Shown in pieces: positions 11,401 through 22,984 of a stretch of 64,000 nucleotides of DNA (position 1 is the first letter of the stretch; each line of letters starts with the position of its first letter). The notes beneath the pieces were generated by a model, which was not told the origin of the DNA, did no database searches, and saw only the letters and a list, made by a program, of their open reading frames with translations. Position numbers and translations under genes: made by a program. Origin of the DNA: Hyalella azteca (lineage: Eukaryota > Arthropoda > Malacostraca > Amphipoda > Hyalellidae); contig NW_025946018.1 of NCBI RefSeq assembly GCF_000764305.2, positions 186,001-250,000 of the forward strand, given 5' to 3'.

Positions 11401-14104
11401 CTGATCATATAACTAGCAATGTTTATAATTTATGTTTTTAACATATATTTAATTTGACAAATCTTATAGATCAAAGTTATAGTCTAGACTCTAGAGGATT
11501 ATCGTGTTCATCTTATTATGTATCATCAAGAGTTAAACATTATGACGGCTTCTGACGCATATGAAAAATTATTCAAGAAATACCAGTTTCTGTTATTTAA
11601 TTTGGAATCCACCTTTATAAATTCATGTTAATGTATAGGCTGTTCGGTGTATACCCCGTCATCTCGCGCCATTGCAGCCGATTTGATTGCTGGTGGCTGG
11701 TGTTTTTCGAATATAATTCGAGATTTTCTCACTATTTCAGGAGTTACAATGCATGTGTCCAATATGTGAACGGAACATTAAAAAATAATGGATCTGAGTG
11801 TCGGACCAGTTTTAATGTTCTAAGATTCTGCGCCAGAATTCGGATTACCAAACTTGTTATCTTCTTCAATATTGTATTATCAATCTGTGAAATTTGCAAA
11901 ACAGTGCAGTTGCAATGTGATAGCAAAACCACTTTTTAGCGCATTTTCTCACTTATGGAAAAAATGCACTATTGTGCTCGCCATGTCCGTCTGTCTGTCT
12001 GTTCGTCCGTCTGTCCGTCCGTCATTGACCTCAAGTTTTCGTCGACGAGAAAACGCGCTGTCTGTCACTCACTGCAGTGAGTACTGAGTTATATTTTTCA
12101 TATTATTGCACCGTGTTCTTCTGTATTCAGTTTTGTCTAACAAAACAAAAACATGTCATGCAGGCACCATCGCCATCGGCGCGTCTCTGCTCATCTCCAT
12201 TCCTCTGCTCGTGGGCTACGTTTTCTTCGACGCCGCCTCCAGCCTCCTGGTGCGTTGTCTGCCATAAATAAATCATCTTATTTCCTCTAAACTCTGATAA
12301 ATGGATTAAAAATTCTGGGACAAGAGATTGTTTGGAATCGGCCTTTGCCTCAGTAGATTTCAAAAATCCGTTTTGATTATTTCGAAAGATAATAGATTTT
12401 CTAGTGGTAATGTTCTCAAAAAGTTTAAGCTTTTCCCAATATCTCAGTTCTGTACGCCCATAAGGATTATTTATAATTTTCTCCCTCATACACTTGAGAA
12501 AATTTTGCAATAAGTTTGTGCTTGGATGATGGGAAACGAAATTGAATATTTATAATGGATGTCTAGGATAGGTACAGCATGGTTACAAAGTGTCAATAAT
12601 ATTTCATGTTTCCGTTGTATCTTGATTGATTGTCTCAATTCGACACGTCACAATACGTTCATTTTTTCAATCTGGCAAGATATTAGGATACTTTTGAAAT
12701 TATAGAAGGAAATCTAGCCTTATTCAAGAGTAGATGATACTTTTGGTCTTTTACCCTGGCCTAAGGTGGCTAGGGTAAAAAACCAAAAGTGTTATCTACT
12801 CTTGAATCAGGCTCCATTTCCTTCTATAATTTCAAAAAGTATCTTAAAATCTTGCCAGATAAAAAAAAAAACGCTGAATATTGCGTGTGAGCAGGAGGCG
12901 CTGTTCTGCTTCACGGCGTGCACGATGAACATCGCAGGCGGCGCCCTGGCTATTGAGACCTACAAGGATCTCAACCACAAGGACGAAGCCGTGCAGGCTG
13001 GGCTCGGCATGGGGGTAGGTTAATTGTGTGCATTTATAGATATAGATACTTTATATTTAGATAACCTAGGCATGGTAAGTGTGTGCATTTATACAATGAC
13101 TTTATATATTAGATAACCTAGGCTTGGTATGAAATTCGCTTTCTAATGTTAATTGATATATAAAGGGATTTGTTACTATTGCGTGTCACCGTCACAAATT
13201 TATTTGTGACTTGTCACCGTTACAAAATACCTTACAAAATATTTAGAACATTTTTGGCTATGCCTCATGGTAGTTATGCGAATCCGTAAATTTATGAGGT
13301 AGTTTAGTGTGAAACGTCACAAGTATTGGTTTTTTAAATATCTATTCATCTTGCAAATTATCGTGATCGTTGACTTGAAATGAGCTAAATTCATCTTAAA
13401 TAATAAACTGTCGTTTTTATTTTTCCGTTTATTTTTCATTCATGTGCAGTTATGAAAAAAGTTCAAGACCATCAATTACTTTTTTAGGAAAATCTTGTCT
13501 ACATTGCATTTATGTTAAGGACGAATGTGTTCATGTTAACTCGGCCTGGACTCTTAACTGTCCCCGATTAGCCTGAAATTTAGGCTAACAATATTATTGC
13601 TTAAAAATTTTCAGATAATTAAATCTTCGATATGCAGCCATACTGTAATTAATTTGCTTTCAAATATCTATCATCTCTTTAATGTGAAATTTGTCAGTAC
13701 CCTGATCATGCAACTAATTTAATTAGAAAAGTTCTCAGTTTAAAATGAACTCTTCCTTATCACAAAGCGTTAACTGCAGGTCCCGAAGTAAATTATTAAC
13801 CACTAGGCAATAAGTCCAGCAGCTATCTCAATCAATCGTCAGCTAAAGAAAGATCGGGTTCCAAAGGCCGGATCCCTTGTGAATCAAGTCACGAAAAGTA
13901 CAAGAATCGGCAACAGGCCATGGGCCTATGTCTTCAACGCCGACACTTCTATTCTATTCTATTCTATTATATTCTATTATATTCTAAATGTTTGAGGCTT
14001 CTATTCTATTTTTAACCAAGGTTTTCTTGCAGTCCATGATGATCCTGAACGCGCTGGCTTACCTCATCGACGGTGTCACGGGCTCCATCAGGTCGTCCAA
14101 GTGA
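8436..14104 (+). CDS. MARVEL-like tetraspan membrane protein, 5 exons (first tentative)
   Basis: Exons 2-5 are 10981-11086, 12164-12249, 12895-13014 and 14033-14104 (TGA). All are phase-consistent and give 126 residues plus stop. The putative first exon, 8436 to about 8519, supplies MSVRRQDT and a GRTLKFVIEVV stretch that runs straight into the first helix, but its donor is weak. Helices: LKFVIEVV joined to ILALIAIALL; GASLLISIPLLVGYVFF; LFCFTACTMNIAGGALAI; and GSMMILNALAYLIDGVTG, with short loops and a charged tail RSSK. Four helices in about 155 residues fit MARVEL-type or snakeskin-like junction and vesicle proteins, but I cannot name the orthologue. The intron after exon 2 starts with GC (ACAG|GCAAGC). 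A minisatellite follows the stop codon directly. Exons 2-5 are very likely real; exon 1 is about 40 percent likely. Confidence 0.75.
9244..9372. mobile_element. Palindromic MITE-like element, copy 1
   Basis: The element begins with AGCGCATTTTCTCG (9248-9261) and carries nearly the reverse complement, CGAGAAAATGCGTT, at 9336-9349. It ends in the perfect palindrome ACTCACTGCAGTGAGT (9357-9372). Between lies a run of CCGT/CTGT repeats. A second copy with the same architecture is at 11936-12082. It lies upstream of exon 2 of the membrane-protein gene, inside intron 1 if the tentative first exon is right. Confidence 0.7.
11936..12082. mobile_element. Palindromic MITE-like element, copy 2
   Basis: This is a second copy of the element at 9244. 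It has the same AGCGCATTTTCTC start, the same CCGT/CTGT-rich core with TTGTGCTCGCCATGTCCGTC, the inverted GAGAAAACGCGCT, and the terminal palindrome ACTCACTGCAGTGAGT (12067-12082). It lies in the intron between exons 2 and 3 of the membrane-protein gene, ending about 80 bases before the acceptor. Confidence 0.75.
12669..12862. repeat. Long inverted repeat (hairpin), about 93-bp arms
   Basis: The left arm begins ATCTGGCAAGAT (about 12669) and the right arm ends with its reverse complement (about 12860). Intermediate blocks such as TATAGAAGGAAAT, TTCAAGAGTAGAT and ACTTTTGGT also pair. The centre is near 12765 with almost no loop. Arms match at roughly nine bases in ten by eye. A T-run and an A-run flank the arms and extend the pairing. 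It sits in the intron before exon 4 of the membrane-protein gene, ending only about 33 bases from the acceptor. Confidence 0.9.
13805..13986 (+). mobile_element. CR1-like retrotransposon 3' end with TTCTA tail
   Basis: The segment carries AGTCCAGCAGC, AGAAAGATCGGGTTCCAAAG and AAGAATCGGCAACAGGCCAT, then a TTCTA pentamer array (about 13950-13986). The same modules occur at 59345-59520. It lies in the last intron of the membrane-protein gene and ends about 45 bases before the final exon. Confidence 0.75.
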
Positions 14105-14109
14105 ACGCC

Positions 14110-14320
14110 TGCCGCCCTGCCGTGACTCGCCTGTAGCGGTGCACGCCTGTCGCGCTGCCGTGACTCGCCTGTCGCGCTGCCGTGACTCGCCTGTCGCCCT
14201 GCCGTGACTCGCCTGTCGCCCTGCCGTGACTCGCCTGTCGTGCTGCCGTGACTCGCCTGTCGCTTTGCCGTGACTCGCCTGTCGCTTTGCCGTGACTCGC
14301 CTATCGCTCGGCAGGCGCTA
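14110..14320. repeat. GC-rich 22-bp minisatellite after a stop codon
   Basis: About eight to nine copies of a 22-bp unit containing GTGACTCGCCTGTCGC begin within a few bases of the TGA at 14102-14104. Units differ mainly in the bases after CTGTCG (GCC, CGC, TGC or TTT). It is much richer in G and C than its surroundings. It should form part of the 3' untranslated region of the membrane-protein gene. Confidence 0.9.
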
Positions 14321-14330
14321 TGACCAAACA

Positions 14331-16748
14331 TCGCTTTACTATTATATATTTAATATCGGCTTACTTGTGCTGTAAGCTTTGGTTTGTTAAAATTTTATTG
14401 AACGTTGCTTTATGTGGTACATAAATCTTGCCAGTTCTTCCAATTATTTATTAATATGAAAGCTGGTTTAGGATTTAGCGTCGACCTGACGCCATTAAAA
14501 TTTGCAGCGAGGTTGGTCATGTGAAAGAAGTTTATTTTAAAAAAAATTTAGCCCTTTAAAATTTACTTACAACTATAAATATTCTCAAGCGCCTATATCA
14601 ATGTAGAAAAAATGTTTGCAGATGTATTTTTATTATGACTAAGCTAATCTGGGTGCTGAAAAACGAGTTCATCATAATCATGTCATGTCTTATGGAATAT
14701 GTAACTCTTTCGGTGCAAAATTGTTTTTGAAAAACTATCAGAGAAGCAATGCTATAGTAGGAAACAACGTGTGACACCAGTGTTTGTACACGTGCAAGCA
14801 CAAATGGGTTTATTATCTAATAAATTTAAAGTATTCCTAAAAAAATGCAGGAAGCGCCTGAATCCTGATAGTATCAGAATAGAGCATCTTATTGTTCGTA
14901 TCGTTTATTTTAGAGGTAGCAAAATATTTGTCGTGTCCAGAATGTTTGTTTCCGTAGCATGTAAGACATACTAAAAGAAAACTGCAAAACTACCATAACA
15001 GGGAAAATAATAAAAAAATAATAGAATTTCAGAAAACTATGTATTAATGTAGATACGACGTGATATCAAAAATATACTTATTAGATGAAAAAATTAAATG
15101 AAACGAGTTATTAGATAACGTAATAAACTTCATCTTATCACATTATATCTTTCTAAAGTTTTTTGTAACGTCTAATGATTTTATCTCGCATTCTCGCATT
15201 CATTTGGAATGATATGCTTTAACATTCAAAAGGAACAAAATTTTATGACTTGGAAAATACGTCAAACATATGATTAATTTCATGTTTACATCAATGTCCA
15301 ACATTGAAGCAAGCTAGTTTTAATGATTCAGTACCTATAATTTAATTTTAGATAAATAATGTGTTCGTCTCTTGCATTACTGTTCAAATTAAGTTAATAA
15401 CAAAAAAATGATTGCAGCAACAATACTACAAACTTGATCACATGCATAATTAAAATATTTTCACATACTAACATAACTAAATACTGTTACTCATCAACGA
15501 TAGTTTCACTTCAGAACAGCTCTTCTACCCACTACAATGTATACAACATTTATAATTCGATTTTCTATATTTTAAGAATTTGCTTAGCACTACAAGAAAG
15601 AGCAGAGTTCGAATCCTTGAATGAATTTCCTACTTAAAAATACTGATCATCGAGCGGGTGATATTCTGTCTTTCCAGAATGAAAATATAACTTGAGTTGT
15701 TTTTAAAATTTATAATTATCTACTTAAGACTTCAGACTTAACTGTATACTCTTCAAAATATCGACATCAAAGCACATATAACTTTTCTCAATAGATAATA
15801 AAAAACAATCGGTTATTATCTCCTACCCTTCAGCGCCCTAGTGGCAGATTTTGCGTTTATAATCGAGTGTGATTGAACCTTGATGATCTTTACTATGTTA
15901 AACGTATAACTGCGAAAACGATTGTGGTCTAGAAATGTCCACAGACGCATAACTTGCGAGCCATGAAATTCCGTCACACCGATGAAAGACTTTCGATTGA
16001 AATTATTATATATTTTAAAGAGTAGCTAAATATGGACAAGATACCTTCCTGTCATATTTGTAAGTGCATTGAGATTCAAGCTTATAGAAAGGAACAGACT
16101 CCGCTCAACACGATAAAGAACAACATTTTGAAATACAGTTTTCCCGCAGTCTGATATCGCGAATGACCTGCTTCTCGGATTTTTTATAATTAGTCACATC
16201 GCACATTATGGCTGTTTCACAAAAATCTGTGGAGGCTTTTGCTTTTTTTTTATGGTAAAATCTTAATTCGAAGTAATTTCTATACACAAGATTAAATAGG
16301 AACGTAATGGAAGATATGAGATTAGAGATGCTTGGAAAGTTGCTTATGAAGAAAGTATGGGATGAGAGTATGGGATAATAACACAAAATCAATATGTTTC
16401 TTAATCGGTAATAAGACAGAATATATGCACTGATCCAAATTTGGTAAGGTATTTGCTAATTTAGCCCTCGGGTGATAGAGGGGGGGGGGTGGAAGTAGCT
16501 GCCTCATAGGACCGTTTCAAGGGACCGTATCGTATCAACTCCGGAATCACCAACTGATATAAATAATGATTCTCGATATCACTTACAAAAAAATACTAAA
16601 ACAAACTGATCGAAAACGAATATTCCTTTTGCATCTACTTTAGATATAAGGTCAGGGTGGCTTCCTTATGGAATACTTCCTACAAAACAAAATATGCCGT
16701 GCAGAGGACGTGGCAGGTGGAAGCTCGTGGCGCGGTGTGGTGTCCAGC
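14331..16748. other. Non-coding AT-rich spacer
   Basis: This stretch is AT-rich with many stop codons in all frames and no recognisable exon. It separates the plus-strand membrane-protein gene from the 3' end of the minus-strand kinase gene, so the two genes converge here. A G-run at 16482-16490 is the only compositional oddity. Confidence 0.5.
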
Positions 16749-19700
16749 CTACTTAGTGAGGGTCTTCATGATGTGTAAGCTGCTGCTGGAGTAGCTAGAC
16801 CCAAAATGATTCCTGCAGAAAGAACTTGATCAGAAAATCGAGTATAGTGAAAATCGAGTATAGTGAAAATCGAGTAATAGTGAATTCGTCGTGAAAATCC
16901 TTAGAAACACTTTCGGCAATAATCCTCCTGTAGTGTTCACAGTGAAAAGTTACTCAAAAATTATTTTTTATTTAAATTTGTCTAGTTGCAGTCAAATTAT
17001 AGAAAATAAACAATACCACCACAATTATGAACACATTCCTACTGTTATGTATACTACACTCCCTTTCACCAATTGCAAATTAAATTTATAAATCAATCAC
17101 CTGGAATTAAATGTAGTTTCGTGCAACTACAAAGTTCAGCTTTCTCTGTTCAACAAATACATTTGAAATGATATGTACCTTTAATAAAATTAGACTGAAG
17201 CCAAAATTAGAAAATTTAGGGTTCAGTCTAATAAATAAAATAATAGAATAAACTTATTTTATTATAAATAAAATTAGACTGAACCCTATCACATTCACCA
17301 GTGATAAATAAAATCATAAAATAAATTTATTATATTATCAATTAAATTAGACTGAATAAAATTAAATTTATTATATTATCAATAAAATTAGACTGAACAT
17401 TCACCAGTGATTGAGGTAATGGAAGAGCTGGTACAGCTGATGTCGGGACTCCCAGCCCGCAGCCTTGGGCAGCTTCTCGAAGTAAGAGGAAAAAAATTCT
17501 TTACTGAAGCCGCCAAACATCGCAGCTATGGCGAGGTCATACTCGTGGTGCCCATAGAAACTTGCAGGGTCAAACACAACTGCACGAGTAGGAGTTATTA
17601 AGTTACTTTCCATTTTAGTTAACATGCAAGATATTGAAGTCTTACTTTGATCAGCGACTTCAAAGGTCGCTAAGAATGACAAGAGAAGAGCGCACAAAAA
17701 TAATTCGAAGAACAGAAACAAAAATTTAAAATCGTCTAAAGATATTTTCATACATAACCAGAGAGTGTTGCTTTATATATGAACAAGAGGCAGCCATTAT
17801 AATAAAAATAAATAAATAATAAGCTTTTATTTGTAACGCTTAATCAAATCTGTTTATTGAAATTAAATGCGACTTTGAATTGTATTATATTTTATGACCA
17901 AAAAAGCTTTGTAGTTCGGGATTTTGAACTTCAAAGAGGTCTGTATGTAAAACCAGCATTTCCTTTGTACAAAGCTAAAATCGGAACAATGAAAAAAAAA
18001 ATACAAAATATGGCAGCTATTTATTTACATATAACAAACAACTGAACTATGTAATTAACACGAAAAATTAAATGCAAAAAAAAAATCGACAGTTTACACA
18101 AGAAATATCCAGGTTACGCGAGCGAATGTAATGTTGTTGCAATAAATAAATAGCTAACCGGGTATGGAGGCCCCGTGCTCCTGAACGGTGGCCGCATTGC
18201 CGCCCCAGAGGTCGCCGTGTAGCAGCGACGGCGTCACGTCAGATGCGCCCTCAAAAAGACGAGGCACCTCACGCTGCAGTTGTGGCCACAGCTCCACTGC
18301 CTCTCCCACGCTCCTGCCGCTGCTCTGAACAACCATCTTCCTTCACATGAATGCTACGATGAACAATTATTTATACGTCAGGCTTGTATCACTTTTATTT
18401 TGATGAAAAAACAAAGAGATGAGTGACATTTCAAAAGGAGCGAAACATTGCAGTGATAATGCCTGTACAGTCAAATGCTTTGGTTCTCAGAAATAGCAAG
18501 ACAATCGTGCATGTGAAAAACTGAGACACAAATGATACCTTATAAAGAAAGCTACCAACATCCAGAGCAGCATAAGTAGCTCTTACAAATAATGCACGGA
18601 ATGTGAGATGCGTCTATCATATATATAAATAAAACGTCAATGAATAACCTATAAAATAAAATTTGACAAGTAAATTATATAAAAAAAACTCACTTCAGTC
18701 TGGAGTTTCTTGATTTGGAAGTCTAGTTTGCGGGCAAAGAAAACCTGGGGAAGGAATTGATACAGAGAATTAGGGTCAATCAATAGCATTTTCAATATTC
18801 AGAGAGCCAGAAACGGCAGCAACCTATATGATACTTCCGTAATTTATAACACTACAGCCAAAGTTTTTGATCACCCATACACATATGTTTGGCACATCAA
18901 GCAATAACTAACACTTGTTACTTATTTTTTTCATCTAAAAACTTATTTCATCTTCTCACTGACCAACTTTCCCACCACTTAAAATTATAGGAAGATAGAG
19001 CAATGCCATTTTACTGTGAAAGAACTTCCCCATTTAATAATACCGATCAACTTTAACTAAAAGCACGCAAACAATATGATGCCTATCTGATATTACGAGC
19101 ATCACCTGCCAGTCATCGCACCATTCGTTGTCTTGAGGTATAAAGCCACAACATGTGGGCACGCTGAAACCAAAGCGCTTTTCATAAACAATATCAGTTC
19201 CGTCTCCAGCTTCTTCAGACGAGGCAGACATGCGCGATGCACCAGTCGGGTCACGGAGCTTCAGGTTGTGCAGGTGTAAGCTTAAGAACGAAACAGTGAA
19301 TTAATTTAAACTCGTGATGATACATGATTAACAACGAAACAGTGATAAACTCGTGATGATACATGATTAACAACGAAACAGTAACAAACTCGTGTTGATA
19401 CATACTATGATATAGGAAATAAAATTGCAGAAAATAATTATAACTTGTTTCTAGACAAATAACTTGACTGATTCATACATTGTTTACGATTTATAATTCT
19501 CTTAATAAAAATAAAATAAAAGCCAGAATTCTCAATTGAGCATTGAAATTGAAAATTCACATATGATCCTTTACTAACCCTCTTAATTCCTGTAAGAACA
19601 AATTTACCATTTACATGCTACGAGACCCAAAAACAATTTACTTACTATTTATTTTCAGCAGTAGAAGTGGTATTAAGTTAAGAAGAAGGTATCTATTTAA

Positions 19701-21866
19701 TTTGGTATTTGGTATTTAATTAAGAAGAAGTAGGTATTAAATTACTCACTCACTCTGCCAGCTGTGAGCCCAGCTGAGCTCCTGCAGCACCTCCCTTCAT
19801 ATCCAGAGCTTCCATGACCAAAACCACGGTGCTGCTACAACTCTGTTGGGAAAGATTCGTGGTTACTAAATACGATCTTAAGAGGGTATGAGAAGAAACA
19901 CGTTTTTCTCCCATAGCTGAACCCATAAAAATTACATGGCCTTCCTCCATAGGCAGCTAACAAGTAGTTATACAAATTTGAATATCAGCTGCACTACCCA
20001 AAAACTACTTATTCCAAAAAATGATGTTGCTTAGAGCTAGGTGAAGGATTTTTTTTTTGCAAGGATGCGTCATAGCATAGCATAGCAATCTCGGCATCAG
20101 ATGTTAGGCTTCCACAGCCTGTTGCCGATTCTGTTGTGCCTGGTACTCGTTTCTTGGTCCATACTGACTGCTGATCCTTTGATCAGCTCTAATAAAGGTG
20201 GGAAGCTCGTCTACACTGTAGACAAGGTCCCGCATAACACTGTCCAGTCTGTTCTTAAAGGCATCGACGCTGGGAGCCTCCACCACCTGAGCTGGCAGTC
20301 TGTTCCACCTCTCCACCACACGCTGGGTGAAAAACCTAATAGTCTCCCCTTGCAAAATTCCAACGCTTAACACTGCTCTTCTTCTGATCTGTGTAACATT
20401 TAACCTCAAACAGCAGGGACTGATGATGACTCTTGCCCAGTGGTGCCTGATGTCTAACGTCTCCTATCATCGCTTCCTCACTAGTAAAAATCACTAGTCA
20501 TGATAGACAAAAGTATGTATAGTCTGGAGTGGTATGGAGTAGAGTACCTATACTGCAACAAGTGCTGTCAATATAATTTCTATCATAAGTAATATTTGAA
20601 TATCTCTAAAAAGGAAAAAAGGACAAGGATAATTATTCCTGAAACTAACATCTAAGACAAACATGTGACCTGCCAGTTGCTGTGCCACATTATGCAAGAA
20701 GCTGCATAACATGTTGATCAGAAATATGGTAATTATTTAGTTTGTCTCAATCCTTGTAGCCTTATCTCACTCAATAAGCCTTTATTTCACTTGATAAAAC
20801 AGAAATTTCTCCCAATTAAATTTTCAGCCTAATAATATTGAAATTGTTTAAAAATATTGAAGTGAAAAATAAACAAGTGAGTACTGAAGTATGAGCAGAA
20901 TGTCAGGAAATCTGAAACACTACATATTCAAAAAAATGTCTCTTGTTGGCTGGCTAGAATGAATGCTTGTTAGAATATGAAGACACTTCTTTTCAGATTT
21001 CCATTTATCACATCTGGTTTTAGTTACTTTGAACCTCAGTAACAAATTACATTGCTCTCTAGTTGGATAGCTCCCATTTTTACTTACTTAGTTAGTTTAG
21101 ATTGATATTAGGATTAGGTACCTACATTCCATAATGAGCATATGTATTGATGGATACATAAAGTTTTAAATTTCTTTGACTGCTTGAGAAAATTATAATT
21201 CAAAATATAGATCTAATGACGCCATTCTTCCACTTTTCTCTTTTCTATCACACGATGAGTAAAAATCTAATAAAGAGAACATATCTTACCTTTTCATCCT
21301 CAACAAGGGCCAGGGGTTTGGGAACTCTTATAGTCTCAGTCTTGTGTATGGCACGCAGGCTCTCTAACTCCCCTTCAAACATCAATTTGGACTGCAAATC
21401 AAAAACATTTATCAACATTTTACACAAAATTAATAAACATTGAAAATAAGAAATTAATCAACGTTTAAAAATAAGTTAGCAAATTCAGGATATATTAACT
21501 ACAGGAAAATTGCCTTAAAAGTCTCTCACTCAAACTCACTATCAACCAACTGATTATACAGCTTCTAACTTCTGCTTTTTAAAATATATAGAACATATAA
21601 AATTTCACTACATACACAAATAAAAAACACAGTTAACATAACTTTCAAGTATAAGTCTCTTAACTGTCTTGTAATCTTACAAACAGTGCAGTTGAATGTT
21701 TCTGACTTACCCCTTGTTTTGAATTTTGTTTGAGAAAAAGCTCTCCAATATTGGAATTATAAATGACACCTTCATTGATGCAACCTCCACCACCTTTCTT
21801 TGTTGGCTGCAAAAATGTCAAATCCAATGCAATCTCAATCTTCTTCAGAATATCTTTTGTCAGCAT
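16749..21866 (-). CDS. FN3K: Ketosamine-3-kinase (fructosamine-3-kinase family), complete, 8 exons
   Basis: This gene encodes an ATP-dependent cytosolic kinase that phosphorylates the third carbon of ketosamines on glycated proteins, which destabilises the adduct. Exons, 5' to 3' on the minus strand: 21866-21711, 21391-21290, 19842-19754, 19280-19106, 18744-18694, 18336-18159, 17579-17405 and 16812-16749. All have GT donors and AG acceptors, and the phases match, giving 329 residues (human FN3K has 309). Signatures: P-loop GGGGCINEG with Cys29, the position of the redox-switch cysteine known in the family; LGSQLADLHLHN (about 107-121); [14 protein letters not shown] (about 153-166); catalytic HGDLWGGN with Asp233; metal-binding VVFDPAS with Asp254; FHYLNHWNHFG near the end. 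The last 64-base exon sits beyond an AT-rich repeat. Whether it is FN3K or its relative FN3KRP cannot be decided, since invertebrates usually have one gene. Confidence 0.95.
17205..17404. repeat. AT-rich tandem repeat in the last intron of the FN3K-like gene
   Basis: Blocks containing AAATTAGACTGAA followed by AT-only sequence recur four to five times at irregular spacing. ACATTCACCAGTGAT occurs twice (about 17290 and 17397); the second copy overlaps the end of exon 7 and its donor. The repeat therefore appears to have copied a few coding bases into the intron. Confidence 0.75.
19275..19406. repeat. Three-copy tandem repeat, about 44 bp, beside an exon
   Basis: Units containing AACGAAACAGTGATAAACTC and GATGATACATGATT repeat three times. 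The unit closest to exon 4 of the kinase gene provides the pyrimidine tract and acceptor of that exon (acceptor at 19282-19281). The other copies carry a decayed version of the same acceptor context. Confidence 0.75.
20079..20409 (-). mobile_element. Non-LTR retrotransposon 3' fragment
   Basis: The minus strand encodes the C-terminal signature of CR1/Jockey-type reverse transcriptase proteins: [20 protein letters not shown] followed by [10 protein letters not shown]. Downstream is a CATAG pentamer array (20079-20096) that looks like the element's simple-repeat tail. The frame from 20409 to 20104 is intact, so the fragment is younger than the one at 23955-25110. It lies in intron 2 of the kinase gene, in the same orientation. 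Confidence 0.85.
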
Positions 21867-22853
21867 TGTAACTTTTATTAGTGTTGTTTTAGTTATAATG
21901 TATATAATTTCTGGAAGTCAGGTATTGATCATCAGACACTAAAAAGAATTAAAGTCACAATTTCAACATATACACATGATGCCACAATGTCTACATATAC
22001 ACTGCAATTTTGAAAAAAATAGCAAGTCACATAACTTTATGATACTAATTATGATTTTTACATTTAAATCATTTTTTATTTGTTGAAGTTCATTCTGTGA
22101 TGAATGATTGAGGAATGTTTTACTCTTCTATTTACAGTACACACTGTTGCCGGGAGGCTTTTGTGGCTTATTTAGCACAGCCTATCTGTGCTTATTTATT
22201 AATTTATTTGTCTCTGGCCTTGCCTCTACCTTGCCTCAACGTCTTTGTCCTCTTCTGTATCAGTCTCTGTTACAGATATTCTTTAACTATAAAGCTGAAT
22301 AAGCATTGGGCTGAGCCCAATGAATGAGCCCTGAGCCACTCAACTGTCTAACAAAGCGGTCTGACAATCCTGACCACTTGTGCTTGGCCATGCTGGTTAG
22401 TGGGTGTTCACCCTTGTTACCTTGTATATATATGTTTAGTCTGCATTTCTAATTTACTTGTGTTTTCTGTAAATAAGGCATTGGTTCTTAATTTATTATA
22501 TGATTCTTTGATTCATTATGTTCAATACTGCATTTCTCATGATTCCTATTTTAAACAACTAGTCAGCACTCAGCACTACAGTGACTACACTACAACTACA
22601 GGCTACAACTGAAGAAACCTGCTGACTAACAACTGGGTAAACCATAAACCTACCAACTAAGTACACCTAAGTGTGCAAAATTTCAAATCAATTGGACAGG
22701 TAGAAGTGTGTTAGATATCAATTATAAGTTTGTAGCAGACAAACAGCAAGAAATGAAGTTAAAGAGAATTAGAGAAGTGCTGTAATGTAATGTAACAATA
22801 TAAATTCCCGCGCACCTGGCAGGCTGGCACACCTTCCAGAGTTCTGACCATTG

Positions 22854-22984
22854 GGAGCCTGATTGATCTAATTCAATGGATGTGATCTGTCTGGTGGCTT
22901 GCGGCTGATCATACTACAGTCAAGAAGTGTTAAAAGCTATGTTCTTGAAGGGAGAGATCATGAAACTCCATTCAAAGCACAGCA
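22854..22984 (+). repeat. Dispersed repeat, copy 1
   Basis: The block containing TCTAATTCAATGGATGTGAT, then AGTCAAGAAGT and GGGAGAGATCATGA, recurs in the same order and orientation at 43257-43400. I do not recognise a coding sequence in it. A T-run follows at about 23000, which could be a tail of an element in this orientation. Confidence 0.75.
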
